The notes beneath the pieces are model-generated. The model was not told the origin of the DNA and did not search any database. It was given only the letters and a program-made list of their open reading frames with translations. A stretch of DNA of 64,000 nucleotides. Origin: Syncephalastrum monosporum B8922 (Eukaryota > Mucoromycota > Mucoromycetes > Mucorales > Syncephalastraceae). This document shows, piece after piece, positions 21,592-34,110 of this stretch (position 1 is the first letter of the stretch; each line of letters opens with the position of its first letter). Position numbers and translations under genes: made by a program. The stretch spans positions 124,001 to 188,000 of the forward strand of contig JNEN01000833.1 in NCBI GenBank assembly GCA_000697355.1, given 5' to 3'.

Positions 21592-22505
21592 ATGGGTGAA
21601 ACGACGAAACGATCGACGGAGAGCGAGGAGCAGCAGCAGCAGAAGCGTATCAAGGTGGGCGATGTACGAAATGTCGACAAGCACATGATTCCCCAGGCGC
21701 CCAAGGTGCCCAAGACCAATGCCGAAAAAGAAAAGACCCGTCGGTTAATCGTCGTATTGGAGCAAGCAACCCTCGAGACCCTCAAGGTCGGCAAGGCCAA
21801 GGAGGGCAGCTACCAGCTTCTCAACGTCGACGATCACTTGCACATTTTGAAAAAGAATGGCAGAGAAGCGTACGAAGCTCGTCCGGATATCACGCACCAG
21901 GTACGATCCGGCTCTCACCCGAAGGACGCACCGTTTTCATTTGCATGTATTCTAACCTCGTCATGGACAGTGCCTTTTGACACTCCTCGACAGCCCGATC
22001 AACAAGGCGGGTCTTCTCCAAGTCTACATCCATACCCAGAAGAACGTGCTTATCGAAGTCAACCCTCACATCCGTATCCCGCGTACCTTTAAACGTTTCG
22101 CCGGTCTCATGGTTCAGCTTCTCCACAAATTGAGCATTCGTGCTGTCAACGGCAACGAAAAGCTCTTGCGTGTCATTGAAAACCCCATCGAAAAGTACCT
22201 TCCTACCAACAGCCACAAGATTGGTAAGTGGGATACCTCCCATCATGCCAGTGTGCATTCTTACCTTACCTCGATATTTAGCCCTCTCGTGGGATGCACC
22301 CGCCGTCCGATTGAGCGAATATCTGCCTACGATCCCGGAAGACAAGAACATCGTGGTCGTTGTGGGTGCCATGGCACACGGTACCGATGACTTTGCCGAT
22401 GCTTACGTCGACGACAAGATTGGTGTATCCGAGTACTCGCTCTCTGCTTCCGTCGCATGTGGCAAAATGGCCGGTGCAGTGGAAGACCTGTGGGGCATTC
22501 TGTAA
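21592..22505 (+). CDS. EMG1: EMG1/NEP1 rRNA pseudouridine N1-methyltransferase
   Basis: SPOUT-class enzyme that methylates the hypermodified pseudouridine of 18S rRNA and is needed for small-subunit assembly in the nucleolus. Three exons (21592-21900, 21971-22223, 22282-22505) give 261 residues, near the usual 250. Conserved stretches include [76 protein letters not shown], and the knotted cofactor-binding end [34 protein letters not shown] Lys/Gln-rich N-terminal tail of about 35 residues precedes the domain. It converges with the zinc-knuckle gene 172 bp downstream. Confidence 0.95.
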
Positions 22506-22676
22506 ACCCATCACATACATTCGATTCTACAGCATGCAAATAGCAAAAGAAAACGAAAAAAAAAAAAGTTTATAGATAATAGAGATTGGGCTTTTCTTTT
22601 TTGGATTGGAAACAAGTGTGATCACTGGAACTGGGGGAATGATGTGTGTTGGATGAGAGGCCCGCCATCGATGACT

Positions 22677-23176
22677 TTATGCCCGATGGCGTTTGGGAGA
22701 AGGACGTCGGCCCAGGCTGCTGGAGCGAGAGCGCGAATACGACGGCGAGCGACCCCGTCTGCCTCGTGCAGGTGGCGTCAATGACCGCGAACGAGAGCGA
22801 GAGCGAGAGCGAGAATAAGACACGGAGGGCGAGCGGCGTCGACGGATCGAACTGTTTCTACCGCGTCTCGGCGGGCTGCGCGAACGTGATGGGGAGCGGC
22901 TAGGAGAGCGTCTTCGGCTGCCACCGCCACGAGGCGGGGGCGAGAGAGGTGAGCGAGAGCGGCTCACGGACACGCTTCCTCTCCTTTCAAAGCTGCTACG
23001 GCCGCGAGCGGAGGCAGAGGAGCGACCGCGTGGAGGTGGAGACCGGCTACGGCTGCTGCTATAAGAGCGTCTGCTACGTCCACGGGAGCGAGGAGGAGAG
23101 ACGCTCACGGACGGGCTTCGTCGGGTGCGTCTGGCGGGAGGCGACACGCTGCGTGAAAGCGATCGGCTTCTGCTTC

Positions 23177-23213
<37 letters not shown>

Positions 23214-23862
23214 ACGGCTGGACACCGAGGGCGAACGGTTACGTCTGCTTCGTCGTTTGCTGCTGCCACGACGACCACGACGACCCCGGCTGCTAACACT
23301 GCTACCGCTATCCGATTCACTGCCACTGCTGCTACTGCTGCCGCTGCTGCTGCTGTCGCTGTCGCTTTCACTGTCACTGCTACCGCTGCTGCTACTGCTG
23401 CTACTGCTGCTGCTGCTGTCGCTACTACTACTGCTGCTGCTTCTATACCAACGTCAGTACCTTGAAGACGCTATGCGTTTTTTGAAGCCTTACCTGCTTC
23501 TTCGTTTCTTCTTCTTGTCGGCCAAGATCTTGTCAGCAAGACCACGTCGACCCAGCAGTTCTTTGGGGATCTCGGGTGCGTGCAGCTTGACAGGTTTATC
23601 CAGTTGTTGGGTGCGTGTCGGCCGCGATTTGAAGCTTCGCGCATTCTTGCACTCAAAGGTCTAGTCGTTTTGGTTAGATCGGTCCAATCTTGTCTTTTGA
23701 GAAGAGATGCGATTTACCCAGTGGCCAAATTGCAGGCATTTCTGACAACGCGTCGAGGCCGTTGCCTTGGGAGTGGATGACGAAAAGCTAATCGAGAGTT
23801 GAGATGACTGGAAGGTCTCACACGAGCGGAAATGGGACAACTTACCGTCCTGTTCTGTACAT
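22677..23862 (-). CDS. Zinc-knuckle (CCHC) protein with Ser/Arg-rich tail (ZCCHC10-like)
   Basis: Four exons on the minus strand: 23862-23846, 23787-23718, 23660-23494, 23442-22677 (339 residues). A single CX2CX4HX4C knuckle lies at residues 20-33 (CQKCLQFGHWTFEC), split by an intron between W29 and T30, followed by KNARSFKSRPTRTQQL, the signature of the fungal/animal ZCCHC10 family. After a basic linker the protein becomes a long Ser tract (S/D/E/G) and then dense RS/SP repeats typical of splicing-related nuclear proteins. The RS tail is far longer than in the animal homologues I know. The first coding exon is only 17 nt, so the extreme N-terminus is less certain. Confidence 0.8.
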
Positions 23863-24269
23863 TCCCAGTCGAGAGACACACAAACTCACGCACACGCTTG
23901 AAAGGAGTTTGTTCTTTGGCAGTGACTTCAAAAAACTGACTTCGTTCCCAATTTATTTTCTCTCACTCAGCAAACACTCTGGCGTGATTGTCAGACGTTG
24001 CTGCTATATACTTGGTCTATAGCATTTGCGAAAGATAATAGCGGATCCTATCAAAAAGTACCTATATCTTTCGGATGCTAGCCGTTTGCCATGAGACTCA
24101 TCCAAGAATCACTTGTACTGTATTGAACTGAATATACATACACTGACAGGCAAGATGTTGCACAGCTTCCATTCTTTAGTTATATGTATCGTTCTTCAAG
24201 GACCTGGCGTACAGACGTATCCCTTATGAGCAATGCAGTACATAGACCTGATCTATCCGTGCTTCAGCC

Positions 24270-25516
24270 TTACCCTTCAATGTCCGCTACGACCATTTCG
24301 GTGACCAGCTCGTCAAACGAGACTTTGCGCTGCCAGCCAAGGAGATCCTTTGCCTTGGTAGGGTCGCCCAGGAGCAGTTCGACCTCGGCAGGGCGGAAGT
24401 ACCGAGGATCGATGCGCACGCGAACCTTGCCCGTCTCGGCATCCTTGCCCACCTCATCCACGCCTTCGCCCTCCCACTTGATCTTGCGACCCGTCACCGC
24501 AAACGCCTTTTCGACAAAGCTGCGCACCGAGTGCGTCTCGCCTGTCGCAAGCACAAAGTCCTCGGGCGTGTCTTGCTGCAGCATGAGCCACATGCCTTCA
24601 ATATAGTCACGTGCATGGCCCCAATCGCGCTGCGCGTCAATGTTACCCAAATACAGGCACTCCTGTCTCGCCAGATGGATGTCGGCCACCGCTCGTGTGA
24701 TCTTGCGCGTCACAAACGTGCGTCCACGCCGCGGGGATTCGTGGTTAAACAAGATGCCATTGCAGGCATACATATGGTAAGATTCGCGGTAGTTGACCGT
24801 GATCCAATAGCCGTACAGTTTGGCGACGCCATACGGTGAACGTGGGTAGAAGGGCGTTGTCTCCTTTTGAGGCGTCTCGACGACCTTGCCATAGAGCTCC
24901 GAGGTAGACGCCTGGTAGAAACGTACGCGATCCGTCAACCCGCAGGTGCGGATCGCATCCAACAACCGGAGCGTACCCAAAGCGTCGACGTCGCCGGTGT
25001 ACTCGGACATGTCAAACGATACCTTGACGTGGGACTGTGCGGCCAAGTTGTAGACCTCGGTCGGCTGGACTTGCGAGATAATGTGCACCAGACACGTGGA
25101 ATCAGTCAGGTCGCCGTGATGAAGGAAAAACTTGACATCTGTTTCCATAGCAACATTTTTACAGATGTATTATCAGCTGTTGCGGCTGGAGCCTTTCTGT
25201 TGCAACTCGTGACTTGCCTTGATCGTGGCGATCCTTGTATATATGCTCGATACGACCTGTGTTGAAGGAAGAGGACCGACGAATGATGCCGTGGACGTGG
25301 TAGCCCTTGTCCAAGAGAAACTCGGTCAAATAAGACCCATCCTGGCCCGTGACACCTAACGCGGCATAAGTGAATTCGAGTGGCACGCGTTTTCTCCACA
25401 CCAACCCCAGTGTCGGTGTTACCTGTCACGAGCGCCACTTTTCGTGCGCGATACTCCTCCAAGCTCAACGTGTTTGATTGGCTTATCTTGACGGGTGCAA
25501 TGCTATGCTCAGACAT
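24270..25516 (-). CDS. GDP-mannose 4,6-dehydratase
   Basis: Extended short-chain dehydrogenase that converts GDP-mannose to GDP-4-keto-6-deoxymannose, the first step to GDP-fucose. Three exons (25516-25423, 25355-25218, 25138-24270) give 366 residues, normal for the family. Visible: NADP-binding GxxGxxG at 32-38 (GVTGQDG), [31 protein letters not shown], catalytic T156-x-E158 in QASTSELYG, and Y180xxxK184 in SPYGVAK, then [20 protein letters not shown]. Intron 2 starts with GC (G|GCAAGT). A fungal copy fits Mucoromycota, whose walls contain fucose. The next gene downstream in the same orientation is the zinc-knuckle gene; the Zn2Cys6 factor lies upstream. Confidence 0.95.
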
Positions 25517-25741
25517 GGAAGAAATGGGGGCACTCGAGTCTGTAAATGTGCGTGTGCGTGTGTTTGGGTGTGTGTGTGTGTGTGTGTGTGAGATATATAG
25601 AGAGAGAGAGAGGAAAGGGAGAGAGGGGAAGCCAAAAAGAGGGATATTTTTTTTTTTAAAAAAAAAAAGTGGTCAAAAAAAGAAAAAAAGCTGCAAGAAT
25701 GATGTCAAACCGATTATGTCTTATTTACAAAAAAGAAAGGT

Positions 25742-28700
25742 CTAACACAACAAGGAGCGTATACTCATTTCTACTTTACGGTTCGAATCCGTCTTGCCTG
25801 ACGCTCGGTCGTTGTCAGCCATATTAGACCCGAACAGCATGTTGTTCCGTCGCGTGCCATACTGCGCTGCAGAGGCCGCCGCGTTGAGTGTGCTGCTCGA
25901 GGTTTGCAAAAAGTACTGGGTCGTAGGATGCGTGACGTTTGGCCCGCCTTGGGGTGATCCCGTCGCGGTTTTGGCGGCTGCGATGGGTGCAAACCGGTAG
26001 GCCAGCGTGGAATAAGGATTATTGGACTCGCGTGCGCCGCTCAGCGGAGGCAGGTTCGCGGCCGGTCCCCGCATGACGCCGCTGCCGCCGCTTGACGCAG
26101 CCGCTGCCACGGCAGGACTCACATTTGGAAGACCGCTCGTGTTTGCTTTTGGCAATACATTGTCCATGCGCCGCTGCCAGGTCGAAGACGAAGACGACGG
26201 GGGCGACGTCGAGGATGGCGAGGTGCTGCCTGTACGCTGACACGTCATGGGTGCCACGTTGACCTTGGCTGATCCGATCCGCGTCACCGTGTTCAAGTGC
26301 GAAGATCTGGCATAATGGGCGGGTATCGACGACCCGTATCGCGATCGTAGATCAAACACGGAAGAGCGACTGAACGAGGCCGCGCCGGGTGCAGTTCGGA
26401 AGGAGGAGGAAGACGTCAAGGAGGGTCGAGCTAAACCATTATTGCTGCGGAAGGACTGGAGCTTCGGACTCGTACTCAGCTTTCGTCTGTGTTCTTCCGA
26501 GCTACGTCTGCCATCCCCATTGTTGCCGCCGCTGCTGCTGCTGCTATTGTTTTTGTTGCTGTCTCCATGGCTGTTGCTGCTACTACTTGTCCGCTTGCCA
26601 CCGAAAGTACTTGAACTGGTATCCAGTACGACCGTTCGCAAGCCGACTTCGTAGTTATGTTTCCGGAATTGAGCAATCAGGTACAGCCTGTCCAGCGACG
26701 ACGTGTCGCGCAGATCAGCACCGATCCCGCCACCCAAACACACCAACATTTCGTATAACTCCTCCTCGCCAGAGCGTTTTTTGATGTGAAGCGAGTCCGA
26801 GAACGTACGCGACCCGCTCGCCACCTGGGAGAGCACGGCCACGTCCATGCTGTGGAAAAAGTCGGCAGTTGTACGCTCGGTCGGCGGCGGTGGTCCGCAA
26901 AAGTCGGGATCGTTTTCTTCGGCGAGATCCGTGATGTTATCTAGCAAGAGGCGATGCAGCCGAGCCAGACGATCCGTGTCCTTGGGCGAAACAAAGTCAT
27001 ACAGCGACCGATGCGCGAATTCTTGAGGATAATAACCCCACATCGAGGTGACCTGGTCCGAGACGCGTGCGCAGCACACCTCCATTGACATGAACAGGGT
27101 CACCGCTTGATTTTCCGCACCCTCCTCTCGTCGATGCTGCTGCTGCCGCTGCGGTTGTCGAGGTGGGGACTGCGGGCGGTAGTGCCCATGCTTCTGTTCG
27201 TGATCTCCATTTTGTCCGGGTGCAATAGCTTCTGCTACGTGCGAAACAGAAACAGGAAGAGGAGGAGTGGTCTGGGCGTGTGAGCTCGGGGCTCCGTGTA
27301 CGGAAGGCTGCCATGACTGGCGTCGCGTCTGTTTAACTTCCTGCTCACGCCAGTGTGGTGGGGGAGACGAAGGCGACCGCAAGCCATCTTCGCTTGGCGC
27401 ATTCCCGTGGTACATGATGCTGTTATTGAAATCCTTGATATTCATGCTTGTGCTGCTGTTCACCGCTCCAGATCCCAACAAGGCTGTGGAGGACGGCGAG
27501 AAGGGCAGGCTCGCAGGCCGCTGCGCGTAAGCATTGTCCATCTTGAGCTGTAAGCTCATCGACTCAGGTACGTGTGATTGGGTATAAGGAAGCGCGGGTA
27601 CCGGCGGTGCATAAGGCGGGATCATGCACTGCTGGAAGAGATCACCGCCGTCATCAAAGGTGGCATCGTCCAAGGTCAAGCGCGGGGTCTGCTGTAGATG
27701 GAACGACTGGATGGTAGAGGAGAGAGAAGATGACGACGCTGTGGCCGAAAACGAAGGGGAAAGTGCAGAGGACGTAGCAGGAGCAATCGGCTGATGATGC
27801 GTGGAATGAGACTGGGTCGGCGCAGGTGTGGAGGGCGGTGGCGGAGGAGGAGCGCTGGACGGCACAGCCGTCGGTGGAGGTGGCGAACGCTGAAAAGACT
27901 CGATGGGTTCGTGTATAAAGGCTATAGAGGATGACTGAGTATGACTGCTGGTGGTATGGGCTGCTGTAGCGGGTGCAGAAGAGACGCCAAAGGCAGGTGA
28001 GGATGTGCGGTTATCATGCATAGGCGAGACGTTGAAGGTGGGTGTCTGTATGGTGCCGTACATGACCTCGTAGTTTTCTCCTATGCCGGCTTCCATGGAT
28101 GATTTCTTGTCGCGCAGTCGCGGTCGCCCACGTTTCTTGTGTTTGACGTCCTGACATGTGTCGGTCTTGCCAAGTGTCACACATCGTTTACAGGGCCTGG
28201 TTACTGCCAAAATCACATGGGTTACGACGGTAGCTAGCAAAAGCAGACCTCAGGACTTACCATCACACGCTAAATGGGCCTTTTTACAGTTGATACCTAC
28301 AAAGTGCGAATGAGATATCTGCTGCTCGGAGCAAAATGCTTTGGTTTGCGTATGTGCCTACAGGTACATATTTTTATTAAAACTTACAGGCACTCGGGAC
28401 ATGTGACTTATAACCCCGCTTGGCGGGTACCATCATGGACGTTCCGGTCTGGTGGTTCGGTGGAGACCTTGAAGGTGTCATGACGGTTGCTGCTGTTGCC
28501 ATGCTAGATGTGCTGATATTGTTGTCACTCTTACTACTATCTACAGCGGAAGAAGGCATTTCGTGGATAAAAGGTGTGGCAGCAGAATAGGATTGGGGAG
28601 TCGAGGGTGTGGCAGGAAAGAGAGCAGAGGAAGTCGCCGCAGAGGTCGATATTGACTGTTGCTGTTGTTGTTGCTGTTGTTGCTGATGTTGGTGTTGTGT

Positions 28701-28880
28701 CTTCTGAGGGTGGGTTAACGGGTAATGAGTGTCAACGAGTAATGGCAAGGGTGATGGGTCTGTCGTTACTTCAGCGGCCGCAGCTACCGAGAAAGCAAAG
28801 AACGGATCTTGTGAATGATCATTGGATTCCAATGTCGCTGCTGTTGTGCCAAGCGTCGGCGAGCCTTCGACAGCATGCAT
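25742..28880 (-). CDS. Zn(II)2Cys6 transcription factor with PAS-like domain
   Basis: Three exons on the minus strand (28880-28388, 28296-28261, 28203-25742) encode 996 residues. A Gln-, Ser- and Thr-rich N-terminus leads to a binuclear cluster at 165-193 assembled across all three exons, with spacing CX2CX6CX5CX2CX8C (ACINCKKAHLACDVTRPCKR, then CVTLGKTDTC), followed by the basic KKRGRPRLRDKK. A long disordered Pro/Ser/Gln region precedes a PAS-like fold at about 540-700 (SMEVCCARVSDQVTSMWGYY..). Ser/Asn-rich sequence follows to the end. The cluster-plus-PAS layout recalls the Ert1/AcuK/Rds2 gluconeogenesis regulators, though the exact ortholog is not secure. Nuclear DNA-binding regulator. 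Poly-T and CT tracts lie upstream (28960-29030). Confidence 0.85.
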
Positions 28881-29537
28881 ACTCCCAACTGCTTTGTCTA
28901 TTTATTGAGTGGCGACTTCACACAGGGAAAAAGGAAACCAGCCAGAACTACAAATTTTTCTTTTTTTTTTTTTTTTTGTTGCAAAAGCGCGGTATAACTC
29001 TCTTTCCACTTTCTCTTTCTTTTTTTTTTCCCATGATACGTTTGTGTATTATTGTCAGAAACACTTTTACGTGTATCACCTTTCTGTGAACGAAGAAAGT
29101 AAACTCGAGAGATTGCCAAAACTCTGAGTCGTTTAAATGAAAGTTCGATCGTTTTTATCGACAACACAGCCTCTTTGTTTGCCCTTGCTTTCTTGCATTT
29201 CTCCATGGATCATCGCTTATGCGGAAAAATAACCTTGGGTTTTGTGTCACAAGCCCCGCTGCGTATGACAACTTTTTTCCGATTGGCTTTCCTGTCCCCA
29301 CATTTCCCAATGTTTTTTCTTGTATTGGAACTCCATACTCCACGGAGAATATTTTCCTTTGTGTTCAGTATAGGTGCTTAAAATCACAATTTAATATGTA
29401 GCAGTATTAGGATGGGGTATGATATGATTTTTTTTTACAAACGAGAGATAGCCATGTATGAATTTATATACCAGAGCGGATGGGCGGTTTTTGCCTGTTG
29501 CACGCAACGAGTGAATGAAGTTCTTGAAGGGATGCAT
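28881..29537. other. Promoter and 3' region between two minus-strand genes
   Basis: Poly-T runs at 28961-28978 and 29020-29030, CT-rich leader of the Zn2Cys6 gene, then AT-rich DNA. No gene recognised. Confidence 0.5.
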
Positions 29538-30439
29538 TTACAGCTGAAACTGTCGCTTGTATTGCAGAAACGTGGGCGATTGCTCCCCTTCATTGGTTTC
29601 CCCGCAAAGACAACCCAGCGAAAATTTGCGCTCCTGATCTACGGTCGTGGTGGCAGACGGCGGTGTGGCGAGGCAAGGTGGGGTGTGGTTCGAGCAAGAA
29701 GAAGACAAAGTGGACGGTGATAGTGTGGAGCATGAGAGGAAAGAGTCCAGGTTGCTCTTGTCGAGAAGCAACGGCGGTAAGACGATGCCTCGGCGGCGGG
29801 AAAGTGAGGGTGGCGGGCCCGCGCGGCGTGTTCGTGGCCGGGATACGACGGAAGTGGCGGAAAAGCAGCTGGTGCTACTATTGTCGGGTGTCGTCAGCGC
29901 GTGGTAGGGTGAAGAGGCGTCAGAGCAGATCGTGATGGATGAAGTATACGAAGGAGGCAGGGTGGAGCATACATCTTCGACAGAAGCCACTGCTTTGAGG
30001 GATGGTGGTGGTAAATGGAGAGCAAGTTTGTTGAGACGGTTTTGTAGGGAGTATTGCCATGCCTCCAGATCGACCAGAGACTGGCAGGCAAATGTCCAGG
30101 GCTTGATGTGGCCAGCCACAGGCTCCAGACGCAGACAATGGCTGTGTCCCTGTCCTCGTGTCACGATTACATTGCGGATTTCTCGTAAATTGATAATTCG
30201 TGATGGCGTATCCGCATGCTAGTAAAAGCAAGTAAAGGTTAGTAACAATGACAAATAAAACTCCCATGTCTATGTACCTCATGCTTGTAGTACCGAAGCT
30301 CGGTATCCAGAAGCACGACAAAACGTCGCTGCCATCTTGACTTGCCAAATGGGAGCGCAGTAAGCTTAGCCAGCCAGCCGGCCCGGGGTGCCTCAGGGAT
30401 CATGGTATGGAAGATAGGCGAATTCATTATGTCGAACAA
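29538..30439 (-). CDS. PH-domain protein
   Basis: Two exons (30439-30278, 30218-29538), 280 residues. Residues about 18-125 form a pleckstrin-homology domain: AGWLAKLTALPFGKSRWQRR FVVL, then LRYYKHE at the splice junction, a variable loop, and the C-terminal helix WTFACQSLVDLEAWQYSLQN. It should bind phosphoinositides or a protein partner at a membrane. The C-terminal 130 residues are Ser/Thr/Pro-rich and probably disordered. ATGs at 30439 and 30427 (MNSPIF) are both possible. The family beyond the PH fold is unrecognised. Confidence 0.8.
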
Positions 30440-31739
30440 TGAACGAAAACGAGGGAATTTTTATAATATATACAAAGATGAAGGAAAGGAAGTTTGAAAG
30501 TTTTAGACGTATACGCCAAACTGCAAAAGAGAGAGAGAGAGAGAGCTGCTGAGGAGGGATGAATGCGCAAATGAAAGGTCAAGACAGTCTATTTTATATC
30601 ATGGAAAAAAGGCCAGCCCCATCATGAGTAATTAACCCGATCAACGCCCGCAAGTAATCATGATCTGCAGGCAAAGTGATTAACAAGGACCCCTTGTTTT
30701 TGTGTAATGACATATCCTATGCATAGGATCCATTGTTGCGCACGTCCCATTGTTTTGGGTACAATAGAGTGCGTGGGCGTTTATAGAAAGAAAAATTGAT
30801 GAGAAGATGTCCTTGTCTGCAAGATGCAGGGCGCGTGTAGTGCGATGGGGGCGTACAGGGTGCGCGTTCCATTCACAATGATATAACCGATATGGCTGAA
30901 AGCTCGAAAAAGGCAACTTGCCAATCATCTTCACAGACGCCTCGGTCAAGACTGCAAAAAGTTTGTGGGATCCGGGACATGAACCTAGATACGTTCAAAC
31001 ACATAATACATAAAGTCATTTGCCAATATGACAGCGAAAAAAGACATTTCATTTTAATTGGTTCCAGAACCAGGCCCGGACCCGCTCCCTCTTTACCGAA
31101 ATTCGCCGCCGCTGCATTCAATAACATTTGTAATTCTCAATGACCAGTATCTATTTTGCCTGTTTATTTTTCCATGCTTGTCAAAGTGAGTGACTGGTCG
31201 GGAAACATACAGAAGGATAGTCAAGCGCCGGATCGTTGTACCGAATACCCACTTGTACCGGATATGCAGGAGGTGGGCGTTCATCCACCCAAAGGGCAGT
31301 TACACAGACTTGCATGCGGTTCCTCTCTTCCACATCACATTGGATGCCAACAGTCAAGGGCGCAGCACATAAAGATGCATGCGGCAATGACGGCCTGCAT
31401 GAAAATAGTAGTGTAGAGCACTAACGCTTCGCTTTTATCCTTGCGCGTCAAAGGCATCAAAGCTGCAAAGGTTTCCGCGCGAGGGCGCATATCGCCTCAC
31501 CTCCCTCTTCCCGCGCCTTCACCATATTGCTGCTGTGTGACAATGCTTGGTCGTTGATCTCCTTTCCAACTGCCTCACTACCGAATAACGGGGCAACCTC
31601 TAGATGTATCATCATGACCTAAGAATAGCCTATCTATCTTATGTAAAATACGAGAGTGCTTTAATCATTGTTTCGGTCAAAGTATGTACATGAGATGTTG
31701 CAAAATGAGGTCAGTATAATAAATAGAAAATGATAGGAG
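30440..31739. other. Intergenic DNA between PH-domain gene and PHO8
   Basis: Contains an (AG)n stretch at 30530-30546 and only short open frames. No recognisable domain. Probable promoter of the PH gene and 3' region of PHO8. Confidence 0.5.
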
Positions 31740-34110
31740 TTACTGGAAGGTCTTATGATGGAGGTGACTCGGGTCGCTATGGTAATGATCCAAATGCGCT
31801 GTGAATTTGGCTTTCTCGTCGTCAGTCATATTGTCGAGGTGGAAGGATGCATCGTTCCTATCATGGTACTTTTGAGTATCCTATACACTGAAACCTTTGC
31901 ATCCACTTACTTGTTCAATTGCTGTGTGACTTCGGCAAGGTCAAGATCTAAGAATTGGCTCATCCAGCTCCCGATATCGATGTTCTCGTGGCTTCCTCGC
32001 AGGTATTCTGAGCCTCGCCCATAAGCATACAAATTGACGTCCACACCACTATGACCATGTGTAGCCCACTAAAAAAAGCACATGAATATCGAATCAGGTG
32101 CAGTTTTGCCTTTTTTTTTTTCGGCGTCTTGGAACTTACACCAAGTTGTGCACGCAAAGAGATCATGTCGGCGAGGTACAGATCGATCGGCTTTTTTCGC
32201 CTAAGTCCCATCAGCGCGTTTATCTCGCGCTTGGTGGCATCCGTGATACCCAGGCTATCTCTGAGAATGGTGTCTGTGACAAAAGCTCTCGTGAGCTTAT
32301 CTTTACTCTCAGACAGCTGCTTAGCGAGTCCCACTGTCGAGCTCTTGGCCCTGGTGAGTACATCCGGATACCTAACCAAAAGCCCCGATTTATGAGCCAA
32401 AGCGATGTACATGGTGGAGCACGTTTTACCACAGGTACTCGGGGTAGCTCGTGGAAACCTGGCGTGCCAATGAAAGGCCCCCTGTCTCGTGATCACTTGT
32501 CGAAATCAAAAGCGTATCCGGATGAGCATCTACAAATTTCTTGACACGATCTACCGTGTTCTGATATTCGAGGATGTCATGCAGATGTGCGACAGGATCA
32601 TTTCTGGCACAGCCCATGTAACATATGAGAAATTGACAACGCTTATGTGTCCCAGGCTGTAAACTTACGAGTGCGCCGCCATATCAATCCGGCTCCCTTC
32701 TATCATCAGGAAGAAGCCAGATTCACCGCTTTCATTTGAAAGAATGTTCAGTGCTGAGTCTGCCATCTCGGATAGACTCGGCTGTTGGTCATGTACGCGA
32801 TCCACCTCATAGTCCATATGCTAAAAAATTTGCAATTTCCGAATTTAGCAAGAGCAGAAAAAACAATCATGTCGACTTACGTCTTGGCTAAATAAACCTA
32901 AAAGGGGCAGTACCGCCTCATCCTTTGCATCGTTTGAAAGCGCGTCAAAGGCGGATCGATTGTGGAGCGGTAAGACCGTCTTCCATCCATACTTCTCCTT
33001 CGCTTCCTGGAGCAAATGACGCTTGTCACCACGACAGCTGCCGTGGTCGCCCTTGGCCAAGAAATGGCAGGAGCCGCCGCCAAACAAAAGATCGACGCTC
33101 CGGCCAAGCGGATTATCTCCAATCTGTTGCGCGGCAATTTGATTTTCTTGGTCACGATTCACAACGTGAGCAGAAAACGAAGCCGGAGTGGCGTGTGTGA
33201 TACGGGAGGTTGCCACCAGGCCTGTCAGCATGCCATGACGATGTTTGGCAGATTCCAGGACGGTGCCGCAAGGATGCCGTTCAGGGTCCACTGACAAAAA
33301 AAATAGCGACGATAGGAGTTAATATCCGTTTTAATTACAACCTTGTACTTTTACTGCATGCTTGTATTGTGCCTTACCACCCACAGCGCCGTTATAAGTC
33401 TTGAGAGCACAGCTAAACGCAGTAGCACCAGCTGCACTGTCTGTCACAAGCGTCGACGCACTGCGCGTGCGTGACTGACCGACGTGAATCTAGGGTCAGT
33501 CTGTTAGTTATGGAAGCTAAAAAATGCACTCCTATGCACTATTTTGCATTACCGTGTCCAGGGGCATCTGGTGGTCGTAGGGCAAGTCATGGATGTACTG
33601 ATAATAGGACCGAGCAAAGGCGACTGAGGCTGGACCCATACCATCACTAATCATCATGACAATATTCCGTGGACGTTCTACAGGGAGATGCGGCTCCTAG
33701 ACTCAGCAACTCGCTTCACGCATGATAGAGATGAATGAACGTCTTCCTCTCTCGTTATTTACCTCCATTAGTCAAGGTCATGTCTTCTGAGACAGGAGAG
33801 TTGCTGCCACTCGCTGCTTTGGATTCGTTGTTCCGTACAATGGGCGCGGTCAGAAGTGACCCAATCGCCATGCCGAGGAGTACAAGTGTGCAAACGATAC
33901 CGGCGACCACGACCTTTCGAAAGAGCGTCTGCAGAGCGGGCCAAAGATATCGTGAGAAGGTAATGTTGGTATCCTGTTTAACGGAAAGATTACCATGCGA
34001 CGAGCGGGTGAAGGAGGGGCTGTATTCCAGTCATCGAGATCGTTGTTTTCGTGGTAGATAAGGTCCTCGCGACTACCGCCTTGGTCACCCAGTGACTTTC
34101 CGTAAGGCAT
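31740..34110 (-). CDS. PHO8: Vacuolar alkaline phosphatase PHO8
   Basis: Repressible, vacuole-resident alkaline phosphatase that releases phosphate from organic esters. Ten exons on the minus strand: 34110-33994, 33928-33763, 33677-33553, 33489-33378, 33290-32881, 32820-32669, 32603-32430, 32371-32140, 32068-31911, 31857-31740 (587 residues; about 566 in yeast). A short acidic cytosolic tail is followed by a signal anchor at about 40-65 (KVVVAGIVCTLVLLGMAIGS), a type II topology. Metal ligand D106 lies in ISDGMG and nucleophile S154 in VTDSAAGATA. Also visible: GGGSCHFL, MIEGSRIDMAAHSNDP, STSDHETGG and WATHGHSGVDVNLYAYG, which together supply the zinc/magnesium site. The last intron acceptor (GATAG at 31858) was chosen to keep the frame. 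Confidence 0.95.

Noticed and set aside
22949..23664. Leu- and Cys-rich plus-strand frames opposite the zinc-knuckle gene
   Set aside because: Antisense of Ser/Arg codon repeats.
25780..25790. GGTTCGAATCC, a tRNA T-loop-like sequence
   Set aside because: It lies in the coding 3' end of the Zn2Cys6 gene and no acceptor or anticodon arms pair around it.
30680..31143. Overlapping 80-90 codon frames between PH and PHO8 genes
   Set aside because: No conserved domain, no splice partners and similar frames on both strands.
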